Below, piece by piece: positions 7,624 through 16,826 of a stretch of 64,000 nucleotides of DNA. The translations under genes and the position numbers were made by a program. Positions within the stretch are counted from its first letter, which is position 1, and each line of letters starts with the position of its first letter. Under the pieces are notes generated by a model. It was given only the letters and a program-made list of their open reading frames with translations. It ran no database searches and had not been told where the DNA came from. The stretch comes from Enterococcus alcedinis (lineage in GTDB: Bacteria; Bacillota; Bacilli; Lactobacillales; Enterococcaceae): NCBI RefSeq assembly GCF_014635985.1, contig NZ_BMDT01000002.1, positions 62,001 to 126,000 of the forward strand, written 5' to 3'.

Positions 7624-9546
7624 TTACATTTCAGCTAATAGTGCTTTAATTGCTGCTTTATCTTTTGCATCCATTAAGTTTTGACGGAAATCGTCATCCA
7701 TTAACTTACGCGATAGACGTTGTAAGATTTTCAAGTGCATATCGCCTTGTGCATCTTTTGGTACAGCAATCATGAAGATTAAATGTGATGGCTCACCATC
7801 AAGTGCTTGCCAGTCCACCCCTTGAGTACTTCTAGCAAAAGCTAATGTTGGACGTAGTACACTGTCTGATTTTCCATGAGGAATCGCAATTCCCATGCCG
7901 ATTCCTGTTGTGCTTTGAGCTTCACGCATATAAATTGCTTCTTTAAAGCTTTCAGCACTTGTCACATTTCCAGTTGTTGCTAAACGTTTCGTTAACTCTT
8001 CAATCACAGGTTCTTTTGTTTCGCCTTCAATGTCTAAAACAATTGAATCATCGACAATAATGTCTAAAATTGATGTTAACTCTTCTGTATTTTCTGTTGC
8101 AACTTCTGGCGTAACAGTTGGTTCTTGTGTTGGTACTTCAACGACCGCTGCTTTAATGGTTGGTTTTAAGAAACTTAACATGATCACCGTTGTTGCCACT
8201 CCGGCTAAGACCGCTACGAAGAACATAACCACATTTCCGACAGCTCCTAAAACGGCTACGATTGGACCACCGTGAGCAACTTGGTTCGTTACGTTACTTA
8301 GCATTGCGACCACGCTACCGACCATTGAACCCGCTACAATACTTGGAATAACACGAACTGGATCGGTTGATGCAAAAGGAATCGCACCTTCCGTAATTCC
8401 GAACAGTCCCATAGCAAATGCTGCTTTCCCTGCTTCTTTTTCAGGGCGCGTAAATTTATTTTTTAAGACGAATGACGCTGTTCCTAAAGCTAATGGCGGA
8501 ATACAAATCGCTACAGCAATTGGCCCCATGATTTGATAATTTCCTTCTGCAATTAAACCAGAACCGAATAAGAAGGCAACCTTATTGAATGGTCCACCCA
8601 TATCAAAAGCAATCATCGCACCTAAAATCATCGCTAAAACAACTTCACTTCCACCTTGCATGCCAACTAAGAAATCCGTTAACGCTTGGAATAACCAGGC
8701 AACTGGTTCACCGACAATATAGATAAATGACAGTCCGACAATGACAGATGCCAAGATTGGAATAATAATAATTGGCATAATCGATTGAATGACTTTTGGT
8801 ACTTTAACTTTCTTAATTGCAACGACTACGTAACCGGCTAAGAAACCTGTCACAATCCCGCCTAAGAAACCAGCATTGGCATCACTACCATACAATGCGC
8901 CATTCGCCGCTAACATCCCACCGATGAAACCTGGAACCAGTCCGGGACGATCGGCAATACTTTGCGCAATAAAAGCAGATAATACAGGTACCATTAAGCT
9001 CATTGCGATACCACCAAGGGCTAACAGTGTTGACCAAATCGTTCCTTCAGGTACGACAATTCCACCAGGTCCTGCTTCGCCACCTAATGTTAATGAAAGA
9101 GCGATCAGTAAACCACCTGTTACGACAAACGGCACCATGTACGAAACACCGTTCATTAGGCTTTTATAAATTTGTTTACCGATACTCGTTGTTTGTTCTT
9201 CCTCTTGGACAGATGTGCTTGCATCGCTTGTATGAATCGCTGCTTTTCCGTCTAGAATTTGTTGAACTAATTGAACGGATTTATGTACACCGTCTTGTAC
9301 GCCAACTTTAATTAGTGGCTTCCCACCAAAACGTGATAAATCAACGTTCGTGTCGGCTGCGATAATCACACCATCCGCTTCGTTGATCTCTTGTTCGGTT
9401 AAAGGATTTTCAATCCCGATTGATCCATGTGTCTCTACTTTGACTTGGACTCCTAATTCTTTTCCAGCTTTTTCTAAATTTTCAGCTGCCATGTATGTAT
9501 GGGCGATGCCGACTGGACAAGAAGTGATTGCTACGATTTTTTTCAT
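7624..9546 (-). CDS. PTS fructose-family transporter subunit EIIBCA
   Basis: Membrane sugar permease phosphorylating its substrate with PEP-derived phosphate. Domain order B-C-A: EIIB at 1-100 with phospho-Cys10 in AITSCPVGIAHT; hydrophobic EIIC at about 130-480; EIIA at about 500-640 with phospho-His in GIAIPHGKSD. 641 aa from ATG 9546, chosen because it begins directly at the EIIB fold and follows GGGAGAG; an in-frame upstream ATG adds 15 residues of no family character. No 1-phosphofructokinase gene is adjacent, so the true substrate (fructose, mannose-type polyol, or a glycoside) is open. The regulator next door carries matching PRD/EIIA domains. Confidence 0.9.
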   Translation of the reverse strand: MKKIVAITSCPVGIAHTYMAAENLEKAGKELGVQVKVETHGSIGIENPLTEQEINEADGVIIAADTNVDLSRFGGKPLIKVGVQDGVHKSVQLVQQILDGKAAIHTSDASTSVQEEEQTTSIGKQIYKSLMNGVSYMVPFVVTGGLLIALSLTLGGEAGPGGIVVPEGTIWSTLLALGGIAMSLMVPVLSAFIAQSIADRPGLVPGFIGGMLAANGALYGSDANAGFLGGIVTGFLAGYVVVAIKKVKVPKVIQSIMPIIIIPILASVIVGLSFIYIVGEPVAWLFQALTDFLVGMQGGSEVVLAMILGAMIAFDMGGPFNKVAFLFGSGLIAEGNYQIMGPIAVAICIPPLALGTASFVLKNKFTRPEKEAGKAAFAMGLFGITEGAIPFASTDPVRVIPSIVAGSMVGSVVAMLSNVTNQVAHGGPIVAVLGAVGNVVMFFVAVLAGVATTVIMLSFLKPTIKAAVVEVPTQEPTVTPEVATENTEELTSILDIIVDDSIVLDIEGETKEPVIEELTKRLATTGNVTSAESFKEAIYMREAQSTTGIGMGIAIPHGKSDSVLRPTLAFARSTQGVDWQALDGEPSHLIFMIAVPKDAQGDMHLKILQRLSRKLMDDDFRQNLMDAKDKAAIKALLAEM

Positions 9547-9562
9547 TTTGTTACACTCTCCC

Positions 9563-9624
9563 TCCCTTATATTATATAAAATCCTTTTCAATTGATTAAG
9601 CCTTCCTTCTTTCCGTTATAACGG
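9563..9624 (-). promoter_or_regulatory. Putative promoter and palindrome upstream of the PTS gene
   Basis: On the minus strand a perfect TATAAT lies just upstream of the GGGAGG Shine-Dalgarno, with only a poor -35 (TTAATC) 17 bases earlier, the pattern of an activator-dependent promoter. Further upstream is a perfect 12-bp palindrome, CCGTTATAACGG (9613-9624), which could be a regulator site. Assignment is by inspection only. Confidence 0.45.
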
Positions 9625-9639
9625 CAACATTTTTACTAT

Positions 9640-9677
9640 TAAAAAAATCTCAGAAGGCAGTAGCCGACCGAGACTTT
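9640..9677 (-). terminator. Terminator of the DapB-like dehydrogenase gene
   Basis: Interrupted stem with outer TCTC/GAGA and inner GGC/GCC pairs (9647-9676) followed on the minus strand by seven T residues, directly after the stop codon. Confidence 0.75.
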
Positions 9678-9682
9678 TTAGA

Positions 9683-10711
9683 TTATACATAAAGATGAAT
9701 TGGATAAGTTAAGTAGCTTGGATTTTCTAATTTTTCTGCTGTGACTAAACCAGCTGGTGCATGTAACAACGACGGAATTCGATTCACCACTGTCGCACAA
9801 GTGTGAGCCACCGTATCGGGTTTATTCAATGAAAAGACCATATCAGGTTCACCAGTAATTTCCCAATCACACATATCACCATCTGATTCACGATAGACTT
9901 TTCCAATACACTCAACTTCTAATTCAATCCCTTGATACGTCTGAATCGTCGTCACTGCTGACATTCCAATCGCATCACCTGCTGGAATTGTTCTACCTAA
10001 CGTTTCAGAATAAACATCTTCTTCCAAGACAAAAGGCACACTTTGCTGACGAATGGATTGAATCGTCCAGTTCATTTTGGCACAAATCCCTTCCGCCGCA
10101 TTCCACATATAAGAAGGTAAACTTTCCGCTTGTGCAATCTCTTTATCAAACTTTTCTAAGTCATAGCCCGCACCGTGTGCTTCAGCTAATGCTAGACCAT
10201 AATCTTCCACGTTGTAACTAACCGCACCTTTAACTTTTTGAATTTGATTCATACCAGCCATCATTAAAGTCGGCATGTTAATCCAATACAGATCTTGCAT
10301 TCCACTTCCTGTAATCGTTACGTCGTTTTCTTTCGCTAAACGATCTAAGCGATTGGAGACTGCCGGTGAGGTATTCCAAGAATAAATTGCTTCTTCACAC
10401 GTTGTGATAACATTCACTTTATTACTTAAGCAGGTTTCAAATATTTGTTCCATCTCTGGCATATAACTAAAAACCGTGACAATTGCAACATCGGCATCAC
10501 ACTGATCAAAAACTTCTTGTGCATTGTCTGAAATTTTAACCCCAGTATTGTAACCTAAATCCGCAAAAACACCAATGTCTTGCCCGACAACTGTTGGGTT
10601 GCTATCAATTGCTCCAACGACTTCTGCACCATGATCGATTAAATACTTAATAATTGATTTTGACATCTTTCCACAACCATATTGCACGACACGTACTTTT
10701 TCTTTAAACAT
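9683..10711 (-). CDS. DapB-like NAD(P)-dependent dehydrogenase (2,4-diaminopentanoate dehydrogenase family)
   Basis: 342-aa Rossmann protein related to dihydrodipicolinate reductase but longer, as in the 2,4-diaminopentanoate dehydrogenase/amine dehydrogenase group. The nucleotide-binding turn is near residues 8-18 ([11 protein letters not shown]), followed by the [13 protein letters not shown] strand-loop and a [16 protein letters not shown] block. True biosynthetic DapB is about 265 aa, so a role in lysine biosynthesis is unlikely. ATG at 10711 follows GGAGG by 8 bases; a nearer ATG is out of frame and stops at once. The gene is read from a MerR-type promoter shared with the divergent merR gene, so it is probably induced by a small molecule sensed by that regulator. 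Confidence 0.8.
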   Translation of the reverse strand: MFKEKVRVVQYGCGKMSKSIIKYLIDHGAEVVGAIDSNPTVVGQDIGVFADLGYNTGVKISDNAQEVFDQCDADVAIVTVFSYMPEMEQIFETCLSNKVNVITTCEEAIYSWNTSPAVSNRLDRLAKENDVTITGSGMQDLYWINMPTLMMAGMNQIQKVKGAVSYNVEDYGLALAEAHGAGYDLEKFDKEIAQAESLPSYMWNAAEGICAKMNWTIQSIRQQSVPFVLEEDVYSETLGRTIPAGDAIGMSAVTTIQTYQGIELEVECIGKVYRESDGDMCDWEITGEPDMVFSLNKPDTVAHTCATVVNRIPSLLHAPAGLVTAEKLENPSYLTYPIHLYV

Positions 10712-10754
10712 TTTTCATTCCTCCACTTTAACTTGTATTTTAATTCACAACTGA

Positions 10755-10785
10755 AGTATAATGTCTATAGTAACTATAGAGTCAA
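10755..10785 (-). promoter_or_regulatory. MerR-type promoter with 19-bp spacer and dyad operator
   Basis: Minus strand TTGACT (-35, 10785-10780), a 19-bp spacer, and TATACT (-10, 10760-10755). The spacer contains the perfect dyad CTATAGTTACTATAG. A 19-bp spacer bearing a dyad is the signature of promoters activated by MerR-family DNA distortion. It drives the dehydrogenase at 9683-10711; the divergent merR gene starts within 20 bases on the other side. Confidence 0.88.
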
Positions 10786-10800
10786 GGGAGTGTTTTGAAA

Positions 10801-11640
10801 TTGTTTTCAAAAATGAAAATTGGTGATTTTGCGAAATATAATCAAATTTCTATCCAAGCTTTACGCTATTATGAAAAGATCGATTTAATCCATCCGATTG
10901 CAATTGACCCCTTTACCAATTACCGTTTCTATCACATCAAACAATCCGCCGTTATCGATAATATTCAATTTTTTCAGCAATTAAATTTTTCATTAGCAGA
11001 AATAAAACATATGATGGATGATACGAAAAATCCTACAATGTTAAATCAATTAATCGAAAATAAAAAAGAAGAACTTCGACACGAATTAAGCCAGCTTGAC
11101 CAACAATTAAAAGAAATTGAAGCCTTTCAAGATGGCGCTTTTATTTATCAAGCAAAAAAAGAATGCAACGAGATTGAACTCTTGGAATTTCCAACCCGCT
11201 GGATTCTTACGCACCCGACCACCCAAAATATTTATGAGATGTCTGAAGAAGAATACGAATTTTCATTACGTGAATTTAAATCCGAAAGGAAAAACTTACG
11301 CAAATTTAACCGCGTCGGCTCAATTATGTCACATCACTCTTTTGCTCAAGAAACATTCCAATCAAAAGAATTTTTCATGTTTTCCGATAAGAAAACATCC
11401 CGTACAAAGTCCCTTCGAAAAGGCACATATGCCACCTTTTATTGCCATTCATTTCGAGAAGAGATTGAGCAATTACCACGTTTTAAAAAGGCACTAGCAC
11501 TGCTTGACTATCAAATAACTGGCGATTATATTTGCGAAGTTCTTTATGAAAATAACAAAACATCTGATATGAACCGCTCCATGTTTATTCGTATGCAAAT
11601 TCCCGTTAAAAAACGAAACGAGCCCAATATTTCATTTTAA
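10801..11640 (+). CDS. MerR-family transcriptional regulator with GyrI-like effector domain
   Basis: Activator/repressor of the divergent dehydrogenase gene. N-terminal MerR winged helix (about 5-70) with IGDFAKYNQISIQALRYYEK and the YRFYHIKQ segment, then a coiled-coil dimer helix (KKEELRHELSQLDQQLKEIE) and a C-terminal about 150-residue effector domain of the multidrug-binding (GyrI/BmrR-like) kind. No cysteine cluster typical of metal sensors is seen. Starts are ambiguous: TTG at 10795 is only 4 bases from AAGGGAG, TTG at 10801 is 10 bases away and is preferred, and an ATG at 10813 is too far. Length about 279 aa. Confidence 0.88.
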   Translation: MFSKMKIGDFAKYNQISIQALRYYEKIDLIHPIAIDPFTNYRFYHIKQSAVIDNIQFFQQLNFSLAEIKHMMDDTKNPTMLNQLIENKKEELRHELSQLDQQLKEIEAFQDGAFIYQAKKECNEIELLEFPTRWILTHPTTQNIYEMSEEEYEFSLREFKSERKNLRKFNRVGSIMSHHSFAQETFQSKEFFMFSDKKTSRTKSLRKGTYATFYCHSFREEIEQLPRFKKALALLDYQITGDYICEVLYENNKTSDMNRSMFIRMQIPVKKRNEPNISF

Positions 11641-11654
11641 ACAACGAAGTTAAA

Positions 11655-11700
11655 AATACCGTCCTATTCTTCTCAATCTGAGTCAAATAAGACGGTATTA
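11655..11700. terminator. Bidirectional terminator between merR and sialidase
   Basis: Stem of about 14 bp built on AATACCGTC/GACGGTATT with flanking A- and T-rich ends, between two convergent genes. Confidence 0.8.
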
Positions 11701-11702
11701 TT

Positions 11703-13040
11703 CTATTCTGTTAATTCATCCAGTCCAATCGTGACAAAAGTCGATTGAAGCAAGCCGGGTTGGTCGCTTTCTGTTTCATATAAAATACCAATCGTGCCAT
11801 CGGCTAGTTGGGTCATACAGGAATAGACAAATGAGCCGGGTTCAATTAATTTTTCAGTAATCCACGTTTCACCGCCATCTTCACTTAAACGTAACGTGCC
11901 TTTCGCGCGCTCCGTTTCTGAATTTGGTCCTAAGAATAAAACCACTTCTTTTTCCGGTTGTCTTTCATCGATGACTTTTAAGAGGCTAAATTGGCACACA
12001 GGATTCACCAAGGTTTCATCATATATTGGCTGTGACCAAGTTTGCCCCCCATCGTGACTCACCGATTTTGCGACGCGTAATTTTCCTGAATGATTGCGCA
12101 TATATACTACCAAATCACCGTTTTCACGCTCAATCACTTGTGATTCCGTTAACTCAAATTGACGTAAATCTTTCCCATAGTGTTCCGCTGAGAGGAAGGT
12201 CGCGTCGCATAAGCGACCATCATTTGGTGATTCCCCTCTATGCCATGTTTGACCATGATCATCGCTATAAATAACGGCACAAGAAAATAATTTTAATTCA
12301 TTCGTATAATAGATTGGAAAAATCAGTCGCCCACGATGTTTTCCATGCTGTAACTGAATCCCAATTCCTGGACCCGAACCGATAAAGCTCATCCACTCTT
12401 CTTTAACTTGTAAATTAAGATTGATCGGCTCCGACCAAGTCACTCCGCCGTCTTCGCTCTTAATTAATTGTAAAAAACTTGTGGGCATTTCAAATAACTG
12501 TTCTGATTTTTCACTGTCGAATTTTGCATAAATGGTCGACAAACGTTCTTCATTTAAATAGACGTATCCTTCTTGATCAACACGATAGTCGGTTGCTTCA
12601 CCTTCGATTGTTTGCACACGACCGTCAGCTAGCATCCGATACCCTTTTTGTCTACTATCTATTAGTTTTTTATCTTCTCCAATATAACCTGTTCCGGGTT
12701 GACTTAAATACCAACCGACCCCACCCGGTGTATGATTAAAGACACCCCAAACCGTATCTGTTGCTTGATCATTTAAAAGGGCGATGTCAATCGCTGCCGG
12801 TCCATCTTCACCTTCATCACCAATGTACGCCACGGTCGTTTGACTTTCTGTCCAAGTTTGTCCGTTGTCATAACTCCGACGAATCACGTTATTAATTTGA
12901 TTCGGATTATCATTTTGATTCACTAAACGCGCGTCATTCGCGGCAATTAAAACGTTATCATTTGTACAAATCAACGATGGAATACGATAGGCTTTTGACC
13001 CTTTATCACCTGGATAAAATAAAACTTGTTTGTTCTTCAC
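11703..13040 (-). CDS. Exo-alpha-sialidase (neuraminidase), cytoplasmic
   Basis: Six-bladed propeller glycosidase (GH33 type) that removes terminal sialic acid. 446 aa. The YRIP motif (arginine-triad Arg) is near the N-terminus, and five Asp-boxes are present in order: SYDNGQTW, SEDGGVTW, SDDHGQTW, SHDGGQTW, SEDGGETW. No signal peptide, transmembrane segment or cell-wall anchor, so it should act inside the cell or be released by lysis. GTG at 13040 is chosen because GGAGGG lies 6 bases upstream; the longer frame from TTG at 13103 has no such site. No sialic acid catabolic (nan) genes adjoin it. A CcpA-box-like sequence lies about 85 bases upstream. Confidence 0.9.
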   Translation of the reverse strand: MKNKQVLFYPGDKGSKAYRIPSLICTNDNVLIAANDARLVNQNDNPNQINNVIRRSYDNGQTWTESQTTVAYIGDEGEDGPAAIDIALLNDQATDTVWGVFNHTPGGVGWYLSQPGTGYIGEDKKLIDSRQKGYRMLADGRVQTIEGEATDYRVDQEGYVYLNEERLSTIYAKFDSEKSEQLFEMPTSFLQLIKSEDGGVTWSEPINLNLQVKEEWMSFIGSGPGIGIQLQHGKHRGRLIFPIYYTNELKLFSCAVIYSDDHGQTWHRGESPNDGRLCDATFLSAEHYGKDLRQFELTESQVIERENGDLVVYMRNHSGKLRVAKSVSHDGGQTWSQPIYDETLVNPVCQFSLLKVIDERQPEKEVVLFLGPNSETERAKGTLRLSEDGGETWITEKLIEPGSFVYSCMTQLADGTIGILYETESDQPGLLQSTFVTIGLDELTE

Positions 13041-13122
13041 TTGAAACCCTCCACAATTGTGATGCTCAATCCGCACCTTATTCTTTTTGTTACACACTCT
13101 CAAATCAAAAGCTTAACACATT

Positions 13123-13136
13123 CGTAAGCGTTTTCC
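13123..13136 (+). promoter_or_regulatory. Probable cre (CcpA) site upstream of sialidase gene
   Basis: CGTAAGCGTTTTCC matches 12 of 14 positions of the catabolite-responsive consensus TGWAARCGYTWNCW. It lies just downstream of a TATATT hexamer on the minus strand, a place where CcpA would repress. The remaining 13041-13305 spacer shows no other gene; a GGAGG directly abutting an ATG with a 17-codon frame is present but badly spaced. Confidence 0.5.
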
Positions 13137-13298
13137 AATATAGAATCAAACATCCTCCGACCTACAAGATTCACTATTGATTGAAAAATGGAATGGAAAT
13201 AGCATAAAGTCAAAGTAAATCCTAAAAAACACGTTGCTCGATAATCAATAATCAAGCACTTAAGCCTTTACTTAGTCCAACACGATTTGAAAAAAGGC

Positions 13299-13332
13299 AA
13301 AAAAAAAGCGAAAACTTTTTTAGTTTTCGCTT
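13299..13332 (-). terminator. Terminator of cshA
   Basis: 10-bp perfect stem (13307-13316 with 13322-13331) with a T-rich loop, followed on the minus strand by a run of T residues, a few bases after the cshA stop. Confidence 0.9.
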
Positions 13333-13342
13333 TTCATTATGA

Positions 13343-14995
13343 TTAATCTTGGTTGTTACGGATAACGAAGCTGCGTTTTTTGTCGCCGCTTTGACGTTTG
13401 CTACGGTCTGCACTGTTACCGCTGCGTCCACGACTATCTTCACTACGAGGTGTACGGCGCTCATCGCGTCCGCGGTTTTCACCTTCGCTGCGTGAACGAC
13501 GGTCATCACGTCCGCGACCTTCGCCACTACGGTTGCCACCTTCACCACGAGGACGACGATCATCACGATTGCCACTTCCACGGTTGCCGCCTTCACGACC
13601 ACGGTTGCCTCCGCCTGAACGGTTGCCTCCACGACGATTACCGCCACCTTTGTTACCAAAGCCTTTTTTACCTTGTGGTAATGGACGCTCTGGTGTGATG
13701 TTTACTGGATCCATATCAGCTGGATCTTTCGCTAATGTCTTAACTAACAATGCCACTAACTCTTGTGGATTATGTTCTTCAAGTAATTGATCAGCTACTT
13801 CTAAGTAACGCTCTAAACCGTTCTCTGCAATTTTGCTGCCAACTTGTTCCACTGCAGCATTTAATTGACCAGAGAAAGCTTCTTTTTCACTTGGTGGACG
13901 TAAAGCTGTCATGCGTTTTTTCGTTAAGTTTTCAATAACTTGTAAGTAACTCATTTCGTTTGGTGTTACAAACGTTACAGAAACGCCTTCTTTACCGGCA
14001 CGACCTGTACGGCCGATACGGTGAACATAGCTTTCTGGATCTTGAGGAATATCGTAGTTGTAAACGTGTGTTACACCTGAAATATCCAATCCACGAGCTG
14101 CTACGTCAGTCGCAACTAAAATGTCTAATTGACCACTCTTGAATGAACGTAAAACGCTCATACGTTTTTGTTGTGTTAAATCGCCATGGATTCCTTCAGC
14201 TTTATAACCACGAGCTTCTAATCCACGTGATAATTCATCTACACGACGTTTTGTACGACCGAAAACAATCGTTAATTCTGGTGTTTGAACGTCTAATAAA
14301 CGAGTCATGATATCGAATTTTTCGAAATCTTTTGAACGTACGTAAAATTGTTCAATTAAATCAGCAGTCATTTCTTTTGCTTTAATTTTTACGTGTTCAG
14401 GTTCTTTCATGAATTTCACGCCAATGCTTTTAATTGCTGGCGGCATTGTTGCTGAGAACAATAATGTTTGGCGGTGATCAGGGACTTGAGAGATAATCGC
14501 TTCGATATCTTCTAGGAAGCCCATGTTTAACATTTCATCGGCTTCATCTAATACTAATGTTTCAACTGTTCCTAATTTTAACGTACGACGGTTAATATGG
14601 TCTAACATACGTCCTGGTGTTCCAACAACGATGTGTGGATTGTCTTTTAATTGACGGATTTGGCGACCAATATCTGCCCCACCGTAAACAGCTGACACAC
14701 GAATCTTTTTGTCGCGACCTAAACGGTGTAACTCTTCTTGTGTTTGGATAGCTAATTCACGTGTTGGTGCAATCACTAAACCTTGAATTTGACGTTTTGT
14801 TGCGTCAATTTTTTCTAACATCGGCAAACCAAAAGCGGCTGTTTTACCCGTTCCTGTTTGTGCTTGACCAATAACGTCTTTGCCTGCTAAAGCCAAAGGA
14901 ATCGTTTCTGATTGGATTGGTGTTGCTTCTTCAAATCCTGCACGCTCAACCGCTGCAAGTAGTTCTGGTGATAAGTTTAATTCTGTAAATTTCAA
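13343..14995 (-). CDS. cshA: DEAD-box RNA helicase CshA
   Basis: ATP-dependent RNA helicase of the RNA degradosome and cold response. About 551 aa. All motifs are present: Q-motif with [20 protein letters not shown] (I), PTRELAIQ (Ia), TPGRMLDH (Ib), DEADEML (II), SATMP (III), and the C-terminal RecA lobe with [11 protein letters not shown] and [10 protein letters not shown] (VI). After about residue 440 the protein becomes a low-complexity Arg/Gly/Asn/Asp tail (RGG-like), expected to bind RNA. TTG at 14995 is chosen because AGGAGG lies 7 bases upstream; the longer ATG frame has no ribosome site. Long-frame ORFs opposite the RGG tail are compositional shadows. Confidence 0.95.
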   Translation of the reverse strand: MKFTELNLSPELLAAVERAGFEEATPIQSETIPLALAGKDVIGQAQTGTGKTAAFGLPMLEKIDATKRQIQGLVIAPTRELAIQTQEELHRLGRDKKIRVSAVYGGADIGRQIRQLKDNPHIVVGTPGRMLDHINRRTLKLGTVETLVLDEADEMLNMGFLEDIEAIISQVPDHRQTLLFSATMPPAIKSIGVKFMKEPEHVKIKAKEMTADLIEQFYVRSKDFEKFDIMTRLLDVQTPELTIVFGRTKRRVDELSRGLEARGYKAEGIHGDLTQQKRMSVLRSFKSGQLDILVATDVAARGLDISGVTHVYNYDIPQDPESYVHRIGRTGRAGKEGVSVTFVTPNEMSYLQVIENLTKKRMTALRPPSEKEAFSGQLNAAVEQVGSKIAENGLERYLEVADQLLEEHNPQELVALLVKTLAKDPADMDPVNITPERPLPQGKKGFGNKGGGNRRGGNRSGGGNRGREGGNRGSGNRDDRRPRGEGGNRSGEGRGRDDRRSRSEGENRGRDERRTPRSEDSRGRSGNSADRSKRQSGDKKRSFVIRNNQD

Positions 14996-15420
14996 ATAAA
15001 TCCTCCTAGTGGTGATTGAATACGTCTCCCGCATTCATCGCTTGTTTGTAGGGTTTCCCCCCGTCAGATTTTGTTTCTGACTAACTTGAAGCGTTATTTT
15101 TGATAAATGACGTAAAAGTGGATGTCCCTAGCCAAACTCTCACTCATTTCCCACCGAAAAACCGCTTCTTGAAGGCATTAGAAAAGACTAGGACAAGTTA
15201 TTATTTCCCTTCTGTCTTAGCCTCATTTCGAATCTAAATTCATTTTGACTAATAATTAGTCAATTAACGTTTCGTTTATCTTCATTATTGATTATCTTGA
15301 GTTGATAATCATTCTCTTCATCTTTCGGCACGAAGTTTATTCTAACACACATGAAAGATTTCAGCAAGTTTCAAGACTCGCTTACATTACTTTTTCTTAA
15401 TTTTCTTTTTGATATCATTT
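14996..15420 (-). promoter_or_regulatory. Long leader region of cshA
   Basis: 425 bases without a gene between murF and cshA. On the minus strand it contains a perfect 8-bp inverted repeat (15287-15309, TGATTATC/GATAATCA), and nearer the gene a GTCAGA/TCTGAC hairpin followed by GGGGGGAAACCC. Long structured leaders are common for cold-induced helicase genes. No known riboswitch was recognised and no clear murF terminator was found. Confidence 0.4.
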
Positions 15421-16761
15421 TTATTGTAAATGCTCAATAATTTCTGCTAATCCCATCCCATTACTACCTTTCAGTAATAGCGTATCTGTCGCTTTTAATT
15501 GTTTCACAAGTTGTGCAACCAGGGAGGCTTTTTCCTCTTTTTCAAAATGATACACCTTAAACGAGCGTCCTTGTAACGCATTCGCCAAAGCTTTCATCTC
15601 ACTACCATATAAAAAGACTTCATCATAATCATCGGATAAATGATCCTTCATCGAAACGTGCATCGCTGTAGCATCTGGTCCAAGTTCCAACATATCCGCT
15701 AAAACGACAAAACGTTTCCCTTTGATTTCTAACTGCCCAAAACTATCCAGAACCAATCCCATCGCAGTTGGGTTCGCATTATAGACATCACTCAAAATAT
15801 CAGCCCCGTTTGCGGCTTTCAACCATTGCGTGCGATTTTTAGTTAATTGAAATTGAGCCAAACCGCGCGCAATTTGTTCATTCGTTAAACCAAAATACCG
15901 ACCGAATCCATACGCAATCAGCGCATTTGTCACATTGTAACTTCCAAGTACAGGAATCTCGTAAATCATACCTGCCACTTCAAAAGTCGTTTGTTCTTTT
16001 GCTTCTGTTAAAATAGTTGCACTCAAATCGCCTCGTTGAATACCAAACGTCTGAACAGTTTGGGATAAATGAGCCACTAATGGTTCTAATAATGGCTCAT
16101 TGGCTGGGATTAATAATAATCCTTCTGCTTTTAAACCTATCACAATTTCCATTTTCGCAGCGGCAATTCCTTGGCGCGAACCGAGATTTTCAAGATGGGC
16201 CTCACCCACTAAAGTAATCGCTGCAGCATCTGGTTTGGCTAACTGAGATAAGAAGGCAATCTCATCTTTATGATCCATGCCCATCTCTAAAATGAGCATC
16301 TGTGTGTCTGCTGGCATATGTAAAATCGTATAAGGCATCCCTAAGTCATTGTTATAGTTGCCTTGCGTTTTATACGTTTTAAATTGTTGGGCTAAGACGG
16401 ATTCTGTCATATCTTTCGTCGTCGTTTTCCCGTTACTTCCGGTAATTCCAATGACCTTTGGCGCGACTTTCGCTTGATAGTAAACAGCTAATTGTTGAAA
16501 AGCATGTGTCACATCAGCGACTGGTAATAGAATCATTCCTGTTGGTGCTTCCTCTAATGGACGACTCCAAAAACTTGCAATTGCACCATTTTCTAGTGCT
16601 TTATCAGCAAAAGTATGCCCGTCACGTTCACCTGCTAAAGGCACAAATAATCCATCGGCCTTAATCAAACGACTGTCAAACTCAACACTCGAAATCATGT
16701 TATCTGGGTATTCGCCTTGAATGTTTAACGCTTCGGCAATTTCTTTAATCGTTAAATTCAT
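15421..16761 (-). CDS. murF: UDP-N-acetylmuramoyl-tripeptide--D-alanyl-D-alanine ligase
   Basis: Cytoplasmic Mur ligase that adds the D-Ala-D-Ala dipeptide to the peptidoglycan precursor. 446 aa. The ATP-binding loop GITGSNGKTTTKD is near residues 100-112, followed by the TQGNYNNDLGMP block and the LSDVYNANPTAM motif. ATG at 16761 follows AAGGAG with 6 bases spacing; the longer frame starting at 16785 overlaps the ddl terminator. It directly follows ddl, the enzyme that makes its dipeptide substrate. Confidence 0.96.
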   Translation of the reverse strand: MNLTIKEIAEALNIQGEYPDNMISSVEFDSRLIKADGLFVPLAGERDGHTFADKALENGAIASFWSRPLEEAPTGMILLPVADVTHAFQQLAVYYQAKVAPKVIGITGSNGKTTTKDMTESVLAQQFKTYKTQGNYNNDLGMPYTILHMPADTQMLILEMGMDHKDEIAFLSQLAKPDAAAITLVGEAHLENLGSRQGIAAAKMEIVIGLKAEGLLLIPANEPLLEPLVAHLSQTVQTFGIQRGDLSATILTEAKEQTTFEVAGMIYEIPVLGSYNVTNALIAYGFGRYFGLTNEQIARGLAQFQLTKNRTQWLKAANGADILSDVYNANPTAMGLVLDSFGQLEIKGKRFVVLADMLELGPDATAMHVSMKDHLSDDYDEVFLYGSEMKALANALQGRSFKVYHFEKEEKASLVAQLVKQLKATDTLLLKGSNGMGLAEIIEHLQ

Positions 16762-16781
16762 TTTTTTCTCCTTATTTTCCC

Positions 16782-16821
16782 ACAAAAAGAAGGCTGCAAC
16801 CTTAATGGATCACAGCCTCGT
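16782..16821 (-). terminator. Terminator between ddl and murF
   Basis: Stem GAGGCTG/CAGCCTTC (16788-16820) with a T-run on the minus strand, immediately after the ddl stop and just ahead of the murF ribosome site; it may be partial so that murF is read through. Confidence 0.8.
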
Positions 16822-16826
16822 TTTTG

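Noticed and set aside
9683-10711. Biosynthetic dihydrodipicolinate reductase (dapB)
   Set aside because: 342 aa is too long, and control by a MerR drug-type promoter does not fit lysine biosynthesis.
13252-13659. 135-aa Val/Ala-rich ORF and opposing Arg-rich ORFs at the cshA end
   Set aside because: They lie opposite or out of frame to the Arg/Gly-rich tail of CshA and mirror its codon repeats; no ribosome site.
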